A stretch of DNA of 64,000 nt, taken from positions 1-64,000 of the forward strand of contig NZ_QFNM01000004.1 in the NCBI RefSeq assembly GCF_003248455.1, written 5' to 3'. Each line of letters opens with the position of its first letter. The first letter of the stretch is position 1. The stretch is from Brevundimonas sp. (GTDB lineage: Bacteria; Pseudomonadota; Alphaproteobacteria; Caulobacterales; Caulobacteraceae). Position numbers and translations under genes: made by a program. The notes below the pieces were generated by a model, which saw only the letters and a list, made by a program, of their open reading frames with translations, had not been told where the DNA came from and made no database searches. This document shows positions 7,716-15,585 of this stretch, in pieces.

Positions 7716-8569
7716 AGGCCCATCGCATTCAGGAAGGCGCGCACCTGCCCAAAGGCGTCCGTCTGCCACTGCTCCGGTGTGCGGTCGCCCAAGGCTTCAC
7801 TGGCCTCGACGAACTCCCGGACGCAGGTCGGCCCGTGGTCGTCGACCTCCCGGAACTTGCTGGCGATCTTCTCATAGCCTTGGAGAGCGCTGGCTCGCTC
7901 CATCAGAGGACGGCAGGCCTCAGCCAGGGCCTCGGGGCCGCCTGGATAGTTCCTGACGCAGTAGTAGATGTCATAGGCGTCCTTGCGCTTGAAGCGCCCG
8001 ACAAGGGCATGGCCCTTCATGCCGAGAAGCGCCGGGATCGAGGCCACCGCGATCTTCACGCGGTTCGTCCCGGACCGTCCGGGCATCCGGTCTTCGATCT
8101 CGATCAGCGCCTGGAAGTCGATCGCCAGATCGGCTCCATCCGCCTTCTGGACGGCGAAGTCCTCGACCAGCGGTCGCTCCCGCTTCGGAACGACCGCGTC
8201 ACGCGGCATCAGGAAGTCGACGACGACCTTGATCGGGGCGCCGCCGTCCTCGGCGGGGACCTCCCGGGTCAGCTGGAACGCCCGATCCTCCGGCCCCCGC
8301 TCGTAGCCTTGGGCCTGAAGCGCGTGGACCAGGTCCGCGTACTCGGTATCGGCGAGCGCGACGGGGTCGAGCGCGAGATCGATGTCGAAGGTCCCGACGT
8401 GGATCATGTCGTCGGGTTCGAGCAACAGCCAAGGCACGGCGCCACCGACCACGGCGAACTTGCCTTCATAGCTGCCGAGAATCTGTCCGATCTCGACCAG
8501 CGTCCGGCGGACGGCGGCGGTGCTGCGCGCGGGGTAATCCGCCGCGCTCTGCGGTTCAGGCTTCACCAC
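7712..8569 (-). CDS. AbiEii-type nucleotidyltransferase toxin
   Basis: A 285-residue protein with a pol-beta-type nucleotidyltransferase core: VVGGAVPW (G42-G43) followed by D62-x-D64 in TFDIDLAL, and KRKDAYDIYY as the downstream conserved Lys/Asp segment. This fits the AbiEii/AbiGii toxin group of type IV toxin-antitoxin systems, some members of which transfer nucleotides to tRNA ends. Its start lies inside the last codons of the upstream gene (7-bp overlap), the normal antitoxin-toxin order. The target is not determined. Confidence 0.8.
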   Translation of the reverse strand: MVKPEPQSAADYPARSTAAVRRTLVEIGQILGSYEGKFAVVGGAVPWLLLEPDDMIHVGTFDIDLALDPVALADTEYADLVHALQAQGYERGPEDRAFQLTREVPAEDGGAPIKVVVDFLMPRDAVVPKRERPLVEDFAVQKADGADLAIDFQALIEIEDRMPGRSGTNRVKIAVASIPALLGMKGHALVGRFKRKDAYDIYYCVRNYPGGPEALAEACRPLMERASALQGYEKIASKFREVDDHGPTCVREFVEASEALGDRTPEQWQTDAFGQVRAFLNAMGL

Positions 8570-9657
8570 TGCGACACGCTGGCAAGCAGATGATCCGCCG
8601 CCTCCTGTCCTCGTTCGCCACCCGCTCCGAGATCGAGGAAGGTTTGCAGCGGGCTGGTCGTCCAGAGGCCGGGAGCCGGCTGACGCAGGTCGTCGAACAG
8701 GTCGGCGTCGTCGGGGATCAGGATCTCGACGTTGGCGCCGCTTTCGACGGGCTTCAGTTGCAGGCCCTCGACCAGAGCCGGCAGGGCGTCAGGCTCGGCG
8801 ATGAGGTAGGTCATCGGCACACGGGCATAGGGCGCCCACCAGTCGGCCGCCGTGAAGGACATGGCTGCGGCCCGGCCCGTTGGCTGGGCCTCGCGCAGGG
8901 CGTCGCGCAGCGCGACCTCCAGTCGCTGGCCGTGCAGGGTCGTGTAATAGCGCCGCCGCTCACCCACGGGTGGCTCGTAGCTCTCCCGCCAGCCTCGCAG
9001 GAGGCCCTCCCGATCGGTCAACTGAAGCCCCTCGGAGTCGGCCGTGGCCCATTCGCGCTCGATCAGTGCGCGCCGGACATTGCTGACCTGTCCCAGGCTG
9101 ACCTTCGCGGCGTCGGCGAGGTCCGTCACCTTCCAGGCTCGACCGGGCGTCTCGAGCAGGCAGCGCAGGACACGGGCCGATTTCGGTGCGAACGGCGACT
9201 TGAGCTCGCGAGCGACCGACTTGGGCTTCTCGGCCGTTTGGCGATCGATATAGAGGCCGGGACCGACGATGCGGACGTTACCCGCGAGATCGAGCCAGCC
9301 CACGCCGGCCTCGTCGCACAGGCGTCGAGCCGCGTCCGCCATATAGGGCGCGCCGACCAATACGATTGACTTCACCCCTATGGTCTCGGCCGCATGAAGA
9401 GCCTGTTCGACGGCGCTGCGGATCGCGCGCGGTTGACCGGAGCTTTTCACTTCCATCAGGATGGTGAAGGCTCGGGATGCGATAGAGACATCGGCGATGA
9501 TGTCCACGCGCGGGGCGTCGCCCAGCCCCTCGATGTCGAGGGACCGCAGTTCCACCGTGGGAACGACGGCGAGCACGTCACGCAGCTCCCTAGCCAGGGC
9601 GCGCTCGGTCTCTTTCACTGAAAGTTCCAGTTTCATCATCACGCTGAAATAGCCCAT
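8563..9657 (-). CDS. AbiEi-type antitoxin with restriction-endonuclease-like N-terminus
   Basis: A 364-residue protein. Residues about 45-150 resemble a PD-(D/E)xK fold, with D52 and E69-V70-K71 in MEVKSSG placed as in active enzymes. A winged helix-turn-helix follows at about 163-212 (VTDLADAAKVSLGQVSNVRRAL), then a C-terminal domain typical of AbiEi relatives. It should bind DNA, repress its own operon and neutralise the overlapping toxin. The start could be at 9657 or at the double ATG at 9639/9636; two TTTCASTGAAA palindromes flank this region. Whether the nuclease-like residues are active is unknown. Confidence 0.78.
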   Translation of the reverse strand: MGYFSVMMKLELSVKETERALARELRDVLAVVPTVELRSLDIEGLGDAPRVDIIADVSIASRAFTILMEVKSSGQPRAIRSAVEQALHAAETIGVKSIVLVGAPYMADAARRLCDEAGVGWLDLAGNVRIVGPGLYIDRQTAEKPKSVARELKSPFAPKSARVLRCLLETPGRAWKVTDLADAAKVSLGQVSNVRRALIEREWATADSEGLQLTDREGLLRGWRESYEPPVGERRRYYTTLHGQRLEVALRDALREAQPTGRAAAMSFTAADWWAPYARVPMTYLIAEPDALPALVEGLQLKPVESGANVEILIPDDADLFDDLRQPAPGLWTTSPLQTFLDLGAGGERGQEAADHLLASVSQW

Positions 9658-9667
9658 TTCAGTGAAA
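9613..9667. promoter_or_regulatory. Paired palindromic operator candidate of the AbiE-type operon
   Basis: TTTCACTGAAA (9613-9623) and TTTCAGTGAAA (9657-9667) are both 11-bp palindromes, reverse complements of one another, 44 bp apart. A partial copy, TTTCAGCGTGA, lies between them (about 9639-9649). On the minus strand a TTGATT at the -35 position sits just upstream. Placement over the promoter and gene start fits autorepression by the antitoxin winged helix. Confidence 0.6.
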
Positions 9668-9696
9668 TAATCAAGTTCGGTGATTCAGGGCTCGGA

Positions 9697-10989
9697 TCAG
9701 ACGGCATCCGCGTCCACCGATTTACGCTTCGCCGGTTTGGGCTTGCGGACGTTGATCGCGGAGGCGTCCAGCACGTTCTTGATGTGCGAGGCGTAGAACT
9801 TCTCGATCATCTCCACGCTGGTCCGGCAGTTTTTGGCGACCTGATAGATGTCCGCGCCCTCCATGAGCCGCATGGAGATATAGGTGTGCCGTAGACTGTA
9901 GGCCGTGCGGGGCCGTCCATCCCTGTCCTTCTTCAGGCCGAGCTCGTCGAGGATGGCGTTCAACAGCTCGCGCTGCACGAGGCCGAAGACGAGGTCGGTC
10001 GGCTGGCCGTTCTTGCGCTTGAGCACCCGTTCGAACGGTCGAACCGCACCGGGCATGCTCTTGCAGAAGCCCACCCCGCGCTTTCCACGGACTTCGATTT
10101 CCAGGATCCGCTCGCCGGTCGCCTCATCCTCGACGATGGACACGTCCCTGAATTCGAGCCGTTGCGCCTCGTCGGGACGCAGACCGGTGTTGACCATGAA
10201 GAGCACGAAGTCGTGGAACTGCTCGCACTCCTCGCGCCAGCGCTCCTTCTTCGGGTTCTTCGCGCGTTCGCGGGTCGCCTCGTAAAGGCGTTTGTACTCT
10301 TCCGGAGAGAACCAGGCGCGGTGGCTGACCTTGCCGGATGCCCGATACGGATTGCTCATGTCCGGAAGCGCGGCGATCCAGCCCTTGCGGTTGGCGGACT
10401 TCAGGATCTGTCGCAGGCAAACCATCTCATTGTGGAGCGTCTGGCGGCTCGGCCGTTTCCATGCCTTGGCCTTGCCGATGCGCTCGCGGCCACCGGAGAC
10501 ATAGCGCACGCGCTCCGGCTCCTCCGGCGGCGTGACCCGATGAAGCCTGTAGTCTTGAATGCGACCAGCCGAGACCTCCGAAATCGGCAAGTCGCCGAAG
10601 AAGGGGTTGAGGTAGATGCGGATCACCCTCCCCTTGCTGGCGACGTACTGGGCGTTCCGCTCGCCGAGCGTCATCGCCTCGTACTCTTTCTCGAACGCTG
10701 CGGCCGCCTCGCGGAACGTCTTCTCGCCGGGCCGCTTCGGTGAAGTCCGCTCGGGGATGACGATCGGTGTGTCCGGCGCCGAGGGCAGAGCGCCACGTCG
10801 CCGTAGCCGGTCTTCAGCGACCCGGTCCAGATACCAATCCTGCGCGAACTCGCGCGCGTAGGCGATGTTGGTTTCCTTGGTCGACTGGCGATGATTGCGA
10901 CCACTCAGATAGGTCGCGCACTGCCAGTACCGGCTGTTCTCGCGTCGGTAGACGTGCAGCCGACCATCCATGAGCGTGTGGGACTCCAC
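9697..10989 (-). CDS. Tyrosine-type site-specific integrase of the element
   Basis: A 430-residue tyrosine recombinase. The SAM-like core-binding domain spans about 90-210. Catalytic residues are R271 in NTGLRPDEAQRL, R367 in YSLRHTY (Tyr364 stands where His is canonical, as in many phage-type integrases) and the nucleophile Y399 in IEKFYASH. It presumably recombines the tRNA-Leu 5' repeat 103 bp from its start. It reads away from the right att copy, so the promoter upstream of the truncated tRNA can drive it. Confidence 0.92.
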   Translation of the reverse strand: MESHTLMDGRLHVYRRENSRYWQCATYLSGRNHRQSTKETNIAYAREFAQDWYLDRVAEDRLRRRGALPSAPDTPIVIPERTSPKRPGEKTFREAAAAFEKEYEAMTLGERNAQYVASKGRVIRIYLNPFFGDLPISEVSAGRIQDYRLHRVTPPEEPERVRYVSGGRERIGKAKAWKRPSRQTLHNEMVCLRQILKSANRKGWIAALPDMSNPYRASGKVSHRAWFSPEEYKRLYEATRERAKNPKKERWREECEQFHDFVLFMVNTGLRPDEAQRLEFRDVSIVEDEATGERILEIEVRGKRGVGFCKSMPGAVRPFERVLKRKNGQPTDLVFGLVQRELLNAILDELGLKKDRDGRPRTAYSLRHTYISMRLMEGADIYQVAKNCRTSVEMIEKFYASHIKNVLDASAINVRKPKPAKRKSVDADAV

Positions 10990-11091
10990 GACATGACCTT
11001 CCTGCCGCGAGCGGCAACTGTGTAAGGTATGTGTAAGTCAGTAACCGATCTAACCGATTGATTTAGATACGTAAATCTACGGTAGTGGGTT

Positions 11092-11128
11092 TTAAGTCTG
11101 CTGCGTCTACCAGTTTCGCCACGCCCGC
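11092..11128. repeat. Second attachment repeat: truncated tRNA-Leu 5' part
   Basis: On the minus strand this copy reads the acceptor 5' strand, D arm, anticodon 5' stem (GCAGA) and an uninterrupted anticodon loop CTTAAAA, then departs into element DNA (CCCACTACC). The 3' stem is missing, so no tRNA can form. The loop has no intron boundary, unlike the intact gene. Confidence 0.85.
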
Positions 11129-11142
11129 TTGCTGGTCCGGCC

Positions 11143-11172
11143 CCTATAGACAGAACCGGTTCGGGTCTCCAA
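11143..11172 (-). promoter_or_regulatory. Displaced host tRNA-Leu promoter now facing the integrase
   Basis: TTGGAG and TATAGG with an 18-bp spacer, ending 14 bp before the truncated tRNA copy, mirror the promoter at 6080-6109. Transcription would pass through the tRNA remnant and on to the integrase start at 10989. This suggests that integration hands the host tRNA promoter to the integrase gene. Confidence 0.45.
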
Positions 11173-11177
11173 GCGAT

Positions 11178-12626
11178 CTAATGCGCGGGGGCGGCCGGGG
11201 CGGAGGCCGCGGACTTCATGGCGCGGAAATCGACGTCGGAATCGGCGATCAGCCACAGCAGGCCGGCCCAGGCGGCGACGTTCTGGCTCAGTTGCGCCGG
11301 GTCGATTTTGTCCAGCGTGTCGTTGGCCGTGTGGTGCAGGTCGAAATAGCGGGTTCCGTCCTGGGCCAGACCGAAGAAGGGCACGCCCAGCGGACCCATC
11401 GGGCCGATGTCCACGCCGCCCTCCGTCTCGACCCGATCCGAGGCCAGGACGCCGATCGGATAAAGCACCCGCGTCGCCGCCTTCTGGAAGTCGGATCCTT
11501 GCGCGCCGGCGGGCAGGCGCAGGGCGTAGACGCGGTCGGCGCCGAAATCGCTCTCGCCCGCGATGACGTGCTTGTCCAGGGCCGCGCCCTGACCGCGCGC
11601 ATAGACCGCGCCGCCGTTTCCGGTCTGGGGCGTCGGCTGGGACACCTCTTCCGAACCGTAGAAGATCACGCGCAGGGTGCGGGCCGGGCGGCGGCCGCTG
11701 TCGGCGATGGCCTTGGCGGCGGCGACGGTGATGGCGCCGCCCGCCGCGTCGTCGATGGCCCCCGTGCCCAGGTCCCAGCTGTCCATGTGCGAGCCCAGCA
11801 CGATGATCTCGTCCGGCCGGGTCGCGCCCGGCAGATCGCCGATCACGTTCTGGCTGTGGGTCTGATAGGTGCGGGCGGTGGAGCTCAGGCGCATCCGCAC
11901 CGGCTGGCCCATGGCGACCAGACGGCTGACCTGATCGGCGTCGGGCGCGGCCAGGGCGAAGGCGGGAATGGTCGGCTTGCCGTCGACATAGCGGGTCGAG
12001 CCGGTGTGGGGCAGACGGTTATCGTCCGAACCTACGGACCGCATGACGAAGGCCGCCGCTCCCTTGGCCGCCGCCACGCCGGGTCCTGCGCCGCGCACGC
12101 GGGTCTGGGGACCATAGCCCGAGCCGTCCTGCATGGCGTGCATCTGGCCCAGGTCGACATAGACGATCCTGCCGCGAACGGCTGCGTCGGGGGCGGCCTG
12201 GAGGTCTTCGAGCGAGGCGACCCGCACGATTTCGGCCTCGACCCCGCCGCGCGGCGTGGCGGGCGAATGGCCCAGCGCAGCGGCCGCCAGGGTCTGGGCG
12301 TTGTCGCCGACGATGGCGGCCGAGCTTTCGCCCCGCTCCCAGCCCACCAGCGGGAAGGTTTCGATGCGGACGTTCTGGAAGCCCTGGCTGCGCAGATAGT
12401 CGGCCGCCCAGACGGCGGCGTCCTGTTCGGACTTCGACCCCGCCGGCCGCGCGCCGAAGCGCGTGGTCAGTTGGGTGACGTAGTCCAGGGCGATGTTGGC
12501 GCGCATCGCCGCGTCGCGCACGACGACAGCCTGCTGAACGGTGGCCGCGTCCTGGGCGTGCGCCAGGGGCGCGAAGACGGCGAGGCCCAGCGCTAAGGCG
12601 CTGGCGGTCGGCAGACGACGGGACAT
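11178..12626 (-). CDS. Secreted M28-family zinc metallopeptidase
   Basis: A 482-residue exported protein with a clear signal peptide (MSRRLPTASA...APLAHA) and the M28 aminopeptidase/carboxypeptidase layout. A PA-like insert lies in the middle, followed by zinc-ligand segments GSHMDSWDLGTGAIDDAAG (His/Asp), FYGSEEVS (Glu catalytic/ligand pair), GESDFGADRVY (Asp) and DLHHTANDTLDKI (His). It probably degrades peptides in the periplasm. It is the first chromosomal gene right of the element and ends 50 bp from the tRNA remnant. Confidence 0.88.
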   Translation of the reverse strand: MSRRLPTASALALGLAVFAPLAHAQDAATVQQAVVVRDAAMRANIALDYVTQLTTRFGARPAGSKSEQDAAVWAADYLRSQGFQNVRIETFPLVGWERGESSAAIVGDNAQTLAAAALGHSPATPRGGVEAEIVRVASLEDLQAAPDAAVRGRIVYVDLGQMHAMQDGSGYGPQTRVRGAGPGVAAAKGAAAFVMRSVGSDDNRLPHTGSTRYVDGKPTIPAFALAAPDADQVSRLVAMGQPVRMRLSSTARTYQTHSQNVIGDLPGATRPDEIIVLGSHMDSWDLGTGAIDDAAGGAITVAAAKAIADSGRRPARTLRVIFYGSEEVSQPTPQTGNGGAVYARGQGAALDKHVIAGESDFGADRVYALRLPAGAQGSDFQKAATRVLYPIGVLASDRVETEGGVDIGPMGPLGVPFFGLAQDGTRYFDLHHTANDTLDKIDPAQLSQNVAAWAGLLWLIADSDVDFRAMKSAASAPAAPAH

Positions 12627-12669
12627 GAGGGCAGGCTCCAGAACGGGAAGAACCGGACCCTATTCAGTG

Positions 12670-12909
12670 TCAGCCGTTCTGGAAATAGGGTTCGACGGCG
12701 CCCTGCAATTTGACCGTCAGGGCCTTGCCCTTGCGGTCGACGCGGTTGCCCAGGGCCAGCCGCACCCAGCCTTCGGAGACGCAATATTCCTCGACATTGG
12801 TCTTTTCCTCGCCCTTGAAGCGGACGCCCACGCCGCGTTGCAGCGCCTCGGCGTCATGGTGGGGGCTGGACGGATCGACCGAAAGGCGGTCGGGGGGCGT
12901 GTCGGACAT
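12670..12909 (-). CDS. DUF3297 family protein
   Basis: A 79-residue acidic/basic mixed small protein (MSDTPPDRLSVDP...) resembling the DUF3297 family of short proteobacterial cytoplasmic proteins: N-terminal DRLSVDPSSPHHDAEAL, then a GVRFKGEEKTNVEEYCVSEGWVRL core. Function is unknown. The internal ATG is chosen because the family begins there; a longer in-frame start adds only 20 Arg/Pro/Ala residues. Confidence 0.75.
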   Translation of the reverse strand: MSDTPPDRLSVDPSSPHHDAEALQRGVGVRFKGEEKTNVEEYCVSEGWVRLALGNRVDRKGKALTVKLQGAVEPYFQNG

Positions 12910-12993
12910 GGCGCGGGCTCGGGGTCTCGGGAAAGGCGCGGTGATAGCGGCGCCCGGCGCGGATGCCAACCGAAAGCGTCGGCGGCGCAGGCC

Positions 12994-13890
12994 CTACTGG
13001 ACCGTCTGGCGCGGTTGGGCGTTCGGGGCGCCCGAGGGCTGATAGGCCTGGGGACCGGCGGGCGCGGACGAGGTCGCGGCGGCGGGACGGCGCGCGGGCG
13101 CGGCCGCCGGCCGCTGGGCGGGGCGCGACGCCGCAGGACGGGGCGTCGAAGCACGGGGCGTCGCCGGGCGGGCGGCCTGAGCGGCGGGCGGCGTCGAGGC
13201 GGCGGGCTGGACGGCCGGGGTCGGCGCGGGCGGCGGGGCGGCGGCCTCGGCGGCGGCGGCGCGGGCGGCCATCTGCTGGGCCTGGAAGCGGGCGGCCAGC
13301 TTTTCGGTCAGTTCGCGGGCCTGGGCCGGCTGCATCTGCGCCATGATGGCGGCCAAGGTGCGCGGGCGCATGGCGGCGGCGACCGGCAGGCGGACCTTGT
13401 CCTCCAGCGTGGCCATGACCGGCGCGGCCTCCTTGGGACGCATGGCCGAATAGACCTGAACCAGCCGGTCGATCTCGGCCTTTTCGCGTTCGTCCACCTG
13501 GCCCAGCATCTGCCGCATCTCGGCCTTCAGGGCGGCCATGGCCTGAATCTTGGCGTCCAGCTTCTGTTCGGCGGCGACCATCAGCGGCAGGGTGGTGGCG
13601 AAATCCTGATCGCGAGCGTCCAGGGCTGCACGACGCTGGGACAGGGATTGGATGATCTTCAGTTCGGCCGGTGAAATCCCCGCCTGTTGAGCCAATTGTT
13701 CGGGCGACAGGGCGGCGCAGGTTCCCGGAAGCGCGGGCTTGGCCGGCGCGCCGACGACGGCGGGCGCGGTCTCCTCGGCCCAGGCCTTGGCGCCCTCGAA
13801 CAGGCCCGGCGCCACGCCCACGGCGCGCACGGCGACCACCCCGCCGATAGCGATGGCGATCAGGGGCAGAAGGCGGGGGATGCGGGCCAT
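12994..13890 (-). CDS. MotE-like flagellar/motility protein
   Basis: A 298-residue protein: N-terminal membrane or signal segment (LLPLIAIAIGGVVAV), a coiled coil (about 80-150), then an MgtE-N-like helical repeat domain (YSAMRPKEAAPVMATLEDKVRLPVAAAMRPRTLAAIMAQM) as in MotE, a periplasmic chaperone-like motor protein of alphaproteobacteria. The last ~90 residues are Ala/Pro-rich low complexity. It is the last gene of the fliL-fliM-DUF6468 operon. A role in stator or motor assembly is inferred. Confidence 0.7.
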   Translation of the reverse strand: MARIPRLLPLIAIAIGGVVAVRAVGVAPGLFEGAKAWAEETAPAVVGAPAKPALPGTCAALSPEQLAQQAGISPAELKIIQSLSQRRAALDARDQDFATTLPLMVAAEQKLDAKIQAMAALKAEMRQMLGQVDEREKAEIDRLVQVYSAMRPKEAAPVMATLEDKVRLPVAAAMRPRTLAAIMAQMQPAQARELTEKLAARFQAQQMAARAAAAEAAAPPPAPTPAVQPAASTPPAAQAARPATPRASTPRPAASRPAQRPAAAPARRPAAATSSAPAGPQAYQPSGAPNAQPRQTVQ

Positions 13891-13907
13891 GAAATGCGGT
13901 TCCGAAC

Positions 13908-14540
13908 TCAGGCGGCGAACAGGTCGTCGTCCAGATTACGACGCGCGGCGTTGAGGCTTTGTTTGGCGGAATGGTTAGCGGATCGACCGGCGGTCAGGGC
14001 CTGGACGATGGCGGCGACATTGTCGCGGCCGGTCTGGACGGCCATCGGGGCGGAAGCGGCGGCGGCGCGGCGGGTGGTCGCCGGCCCGGTCAGACCCTGG
14101 ATGCGCTCGGCCAGGGCGGCCATGCGTTCGGCGCGCGCCTCGTCCTCGGAGGCAGGGGCGGCGGGGGTCGGAGACGGAGCCGGGGCGGCGGATGGGGCGC
14201 GACGCGCCGCTTCCGCCCTCAGCGTCAAATCCTCCTCGCCGAGGCGGGCCGGGGCGGCGGTCGACACGGGCGCGCGGGCGATCAGGACTTCAAGCTGCGC
14301 CTTGACCTCGCGCGCCTTGATGATGCGGTCGTGCAGCAGATCGGTTTCCTGGCCCGAGGCGCGCAGAGTGGCCAGGGCGGTCTCGGCCCGGCCGGCGGCG
14401 GCGTTCAGTTCGGTCACGGCCTGGGCGAAGGCCAGTTGCCCGGTGCGCAGGGCAGACAGCTTGCGCTCCAGCTTGACGCCATAGCCGACCGCCGCGACCA
14501 GCAGCAGCATCAGCACCGCATCCATGATCATTCCGGCCAT
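13908..14540 (-). CDS. DUF6468 flagellar operon protein
   Basis: A 210-residue protein with one N-terminal transmembrane helix (MDAVLMLLLVAAVGYGV), a coiled-coil segment (about 25-95) and an Ala/Pro-rich linker. It matches the DUF6468 proteins encoded directly after fliM in Caulobacterales. The ATG overlaps the fliM TGA (ATGA), indicating translational coupling and a motor-related role, not otherwise defined. Confidence 0.7.
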   Translation of the reverse strand: MAGMIMDAVLMLLLVAAVGYGVKLERKLSALRTGQLAFAQAVTELNAAAGRAETALATLRASGQETDLLHDRIIKAREVKAQLEVLIARAPVSTAAPARLGEEDLTLRAEAARRAPSAAPAPSPTPAAPASEDEARAERMAALAERIQGLTGPATTRRAAAASAPMAVQTGRDNVAAIVQALTAGRSANHSAKQSLNAARRNLDDDLFAA

Positions 14541-15583
14541 CAGGATTTTCCTCCTAGGCGGGCGGCGGTCTCGGGATTGACCGGCCCTTCCACGCGCACG
14601 GCGATGAACTGTCCCTTGCGGCCCATGCGGCCGGTGGTCAGGGGGATGGAGCCGGCGCGGATCGACACTTCCGAATCCGGCGTGGCGTTCAGCATCAGGG
14701 TGTCGCCGACCTTGAGATCCAGCACGTCGGACAAGGGCATCATCTGCTCGTCCAGCACCGCCCGCACCTCGGTCTCGGTGGTCCACATCTCGGTGGCCAG
14801 GTGGCCCTCCCAGATGTTGTCGCGGCCGAATTTCTCGCCCATGAACTGCTGCAGCAGCATTTTGCGGATCGGCTCCAGCGTCGCATAGGGCAGCAACAGC
14901 TCGATCCGACCGCCGCGATCCTCCATGTCGATGCGCAGCTTGATCAGGATCGCCGCATTGGCGGGACGCGCGATGGCGGCGAAACGGGGATTGGTCTCCA
15001 GCCGGTCCAGATTGAAATGAACGGGCGTCAGGGGCTCGAACGCCTGGCGGGCGTCGTTCAGCACGACCTCGACCATCCGCTGGACCAGCACCCGCTCGAT
15101 GGTGGTGTAGGGCCGCCCCTCGATCCGCAAGGCCGCCGTGCCGCGACGTCCGCCCAGCAGCACGTCCACGATCGAATAGATCAGGTTGGAATCGACCGTC
15201 AGAAGGCCGTAGTTGTCCAACTCCTCGGCCCGGAACACCGCCAGTATCGCTGGCAGGGGGATGGAGTTCAGATAGTCGCCGAACCGGATCGAAGAGATGT
15301 TGTCCAGCGACACCTCGACATTGTCGGAGGTGAAGTTGCGAAGCGACGTCGTCATCAACCGCACCAGGCGATCGAACACGATCTCCAGCATCGGCAGGCG
15401 TTCGTAGGACACCAGGGCCGAGTTGATGATGGCGCGGATGCCCGAACGCTCCGCGCCGTCGTCATCGCCCAAGTCGAAGCCCAGCAGACTGTCGATCTCG
15501 TCTTGGTTCAGCACCCGTTCGGACAGGGCGTCGCCCGGATCGCCCAGGCCGCCGAACGGGTCCAGTTGCGCCGCGTCGCTCAT
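14540..15583 (-). CDS. fliM: Flagellar motor switch protein FliM
   Basis: A 347-residue C-ring subunit that binds phospho-CheY and sets rotation direction. The N-terminal CheY-binding segment is recognisable as VLNQDEIDSLLGF (27-39). The CheC-like middle domain and the C-terminal SpoA/FliN-like domain (DVLDLKVGDTLMLNATPDSEV) follow. The start is the ATG 2 bp after the fliL stop; the frame extends far upstream but only as a shadow of fliL. Confidence 0.95.
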   Translation of the reverse strand: MSDAAQLDPFGGLGDPGDALSERVLNQDEIDSLLGFDLGDDDGAERSGIRAIINSALVSYERLPMLEIVFDRLVRLMTTSLRNFTSDNVEVSLDNISSIRFGDYLNSIPLPAILAVFRAEELDNYGLLTVDSNLIYSIVDVLLGGRRGTAALRIEGRPYTTIERVLVQRMVEVVLNDARQAFEPLTPVHFNLDRLETNPRFAAIARPANAAILIKLRIDMEDRGGRIELLLPYATLEPIRKMLLQQFMGEKFGRDNIWEGHLATEMWTTETEVRAVLDEQMMPLSDVLDLKVGDTLMLNATPDSEVSIRAGSIPLTTGRMGRKGQFIAVRVEGPVNPETAARLGGKS

Positions 15584-15585
15584 GC

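Larger units (their letters stand above)
6067..11128. mobile_element. 5.1-kb integrative defence element in tRNA-Leu(UAA)
   Basis: Bounded by the tRNA 5'-part repeat at each end. It contains a tyrosine integrase adjacent to the right repeat, a CD-NTase/SLATT operon and an AbiE-type toxin-antitoxin pair. No capsid, replication or transfer genes are present. It is either a minimal genomic island mobilised by its own integrase or the relic of a larger element. Integration at the 5' half of the tRNA means the element supplies the 5' exon start and upstream promoter now used by the tRNA. Confidence 0.85.

Noticed and set aside
11092..11128. Second tRNA-Leu gene
   Set aside because: Only the 5' part through the anticodon loop is present; no 3' anticodon stem, variable arm, T arm or acceptor 3' strand follows, so it is an att remnant.
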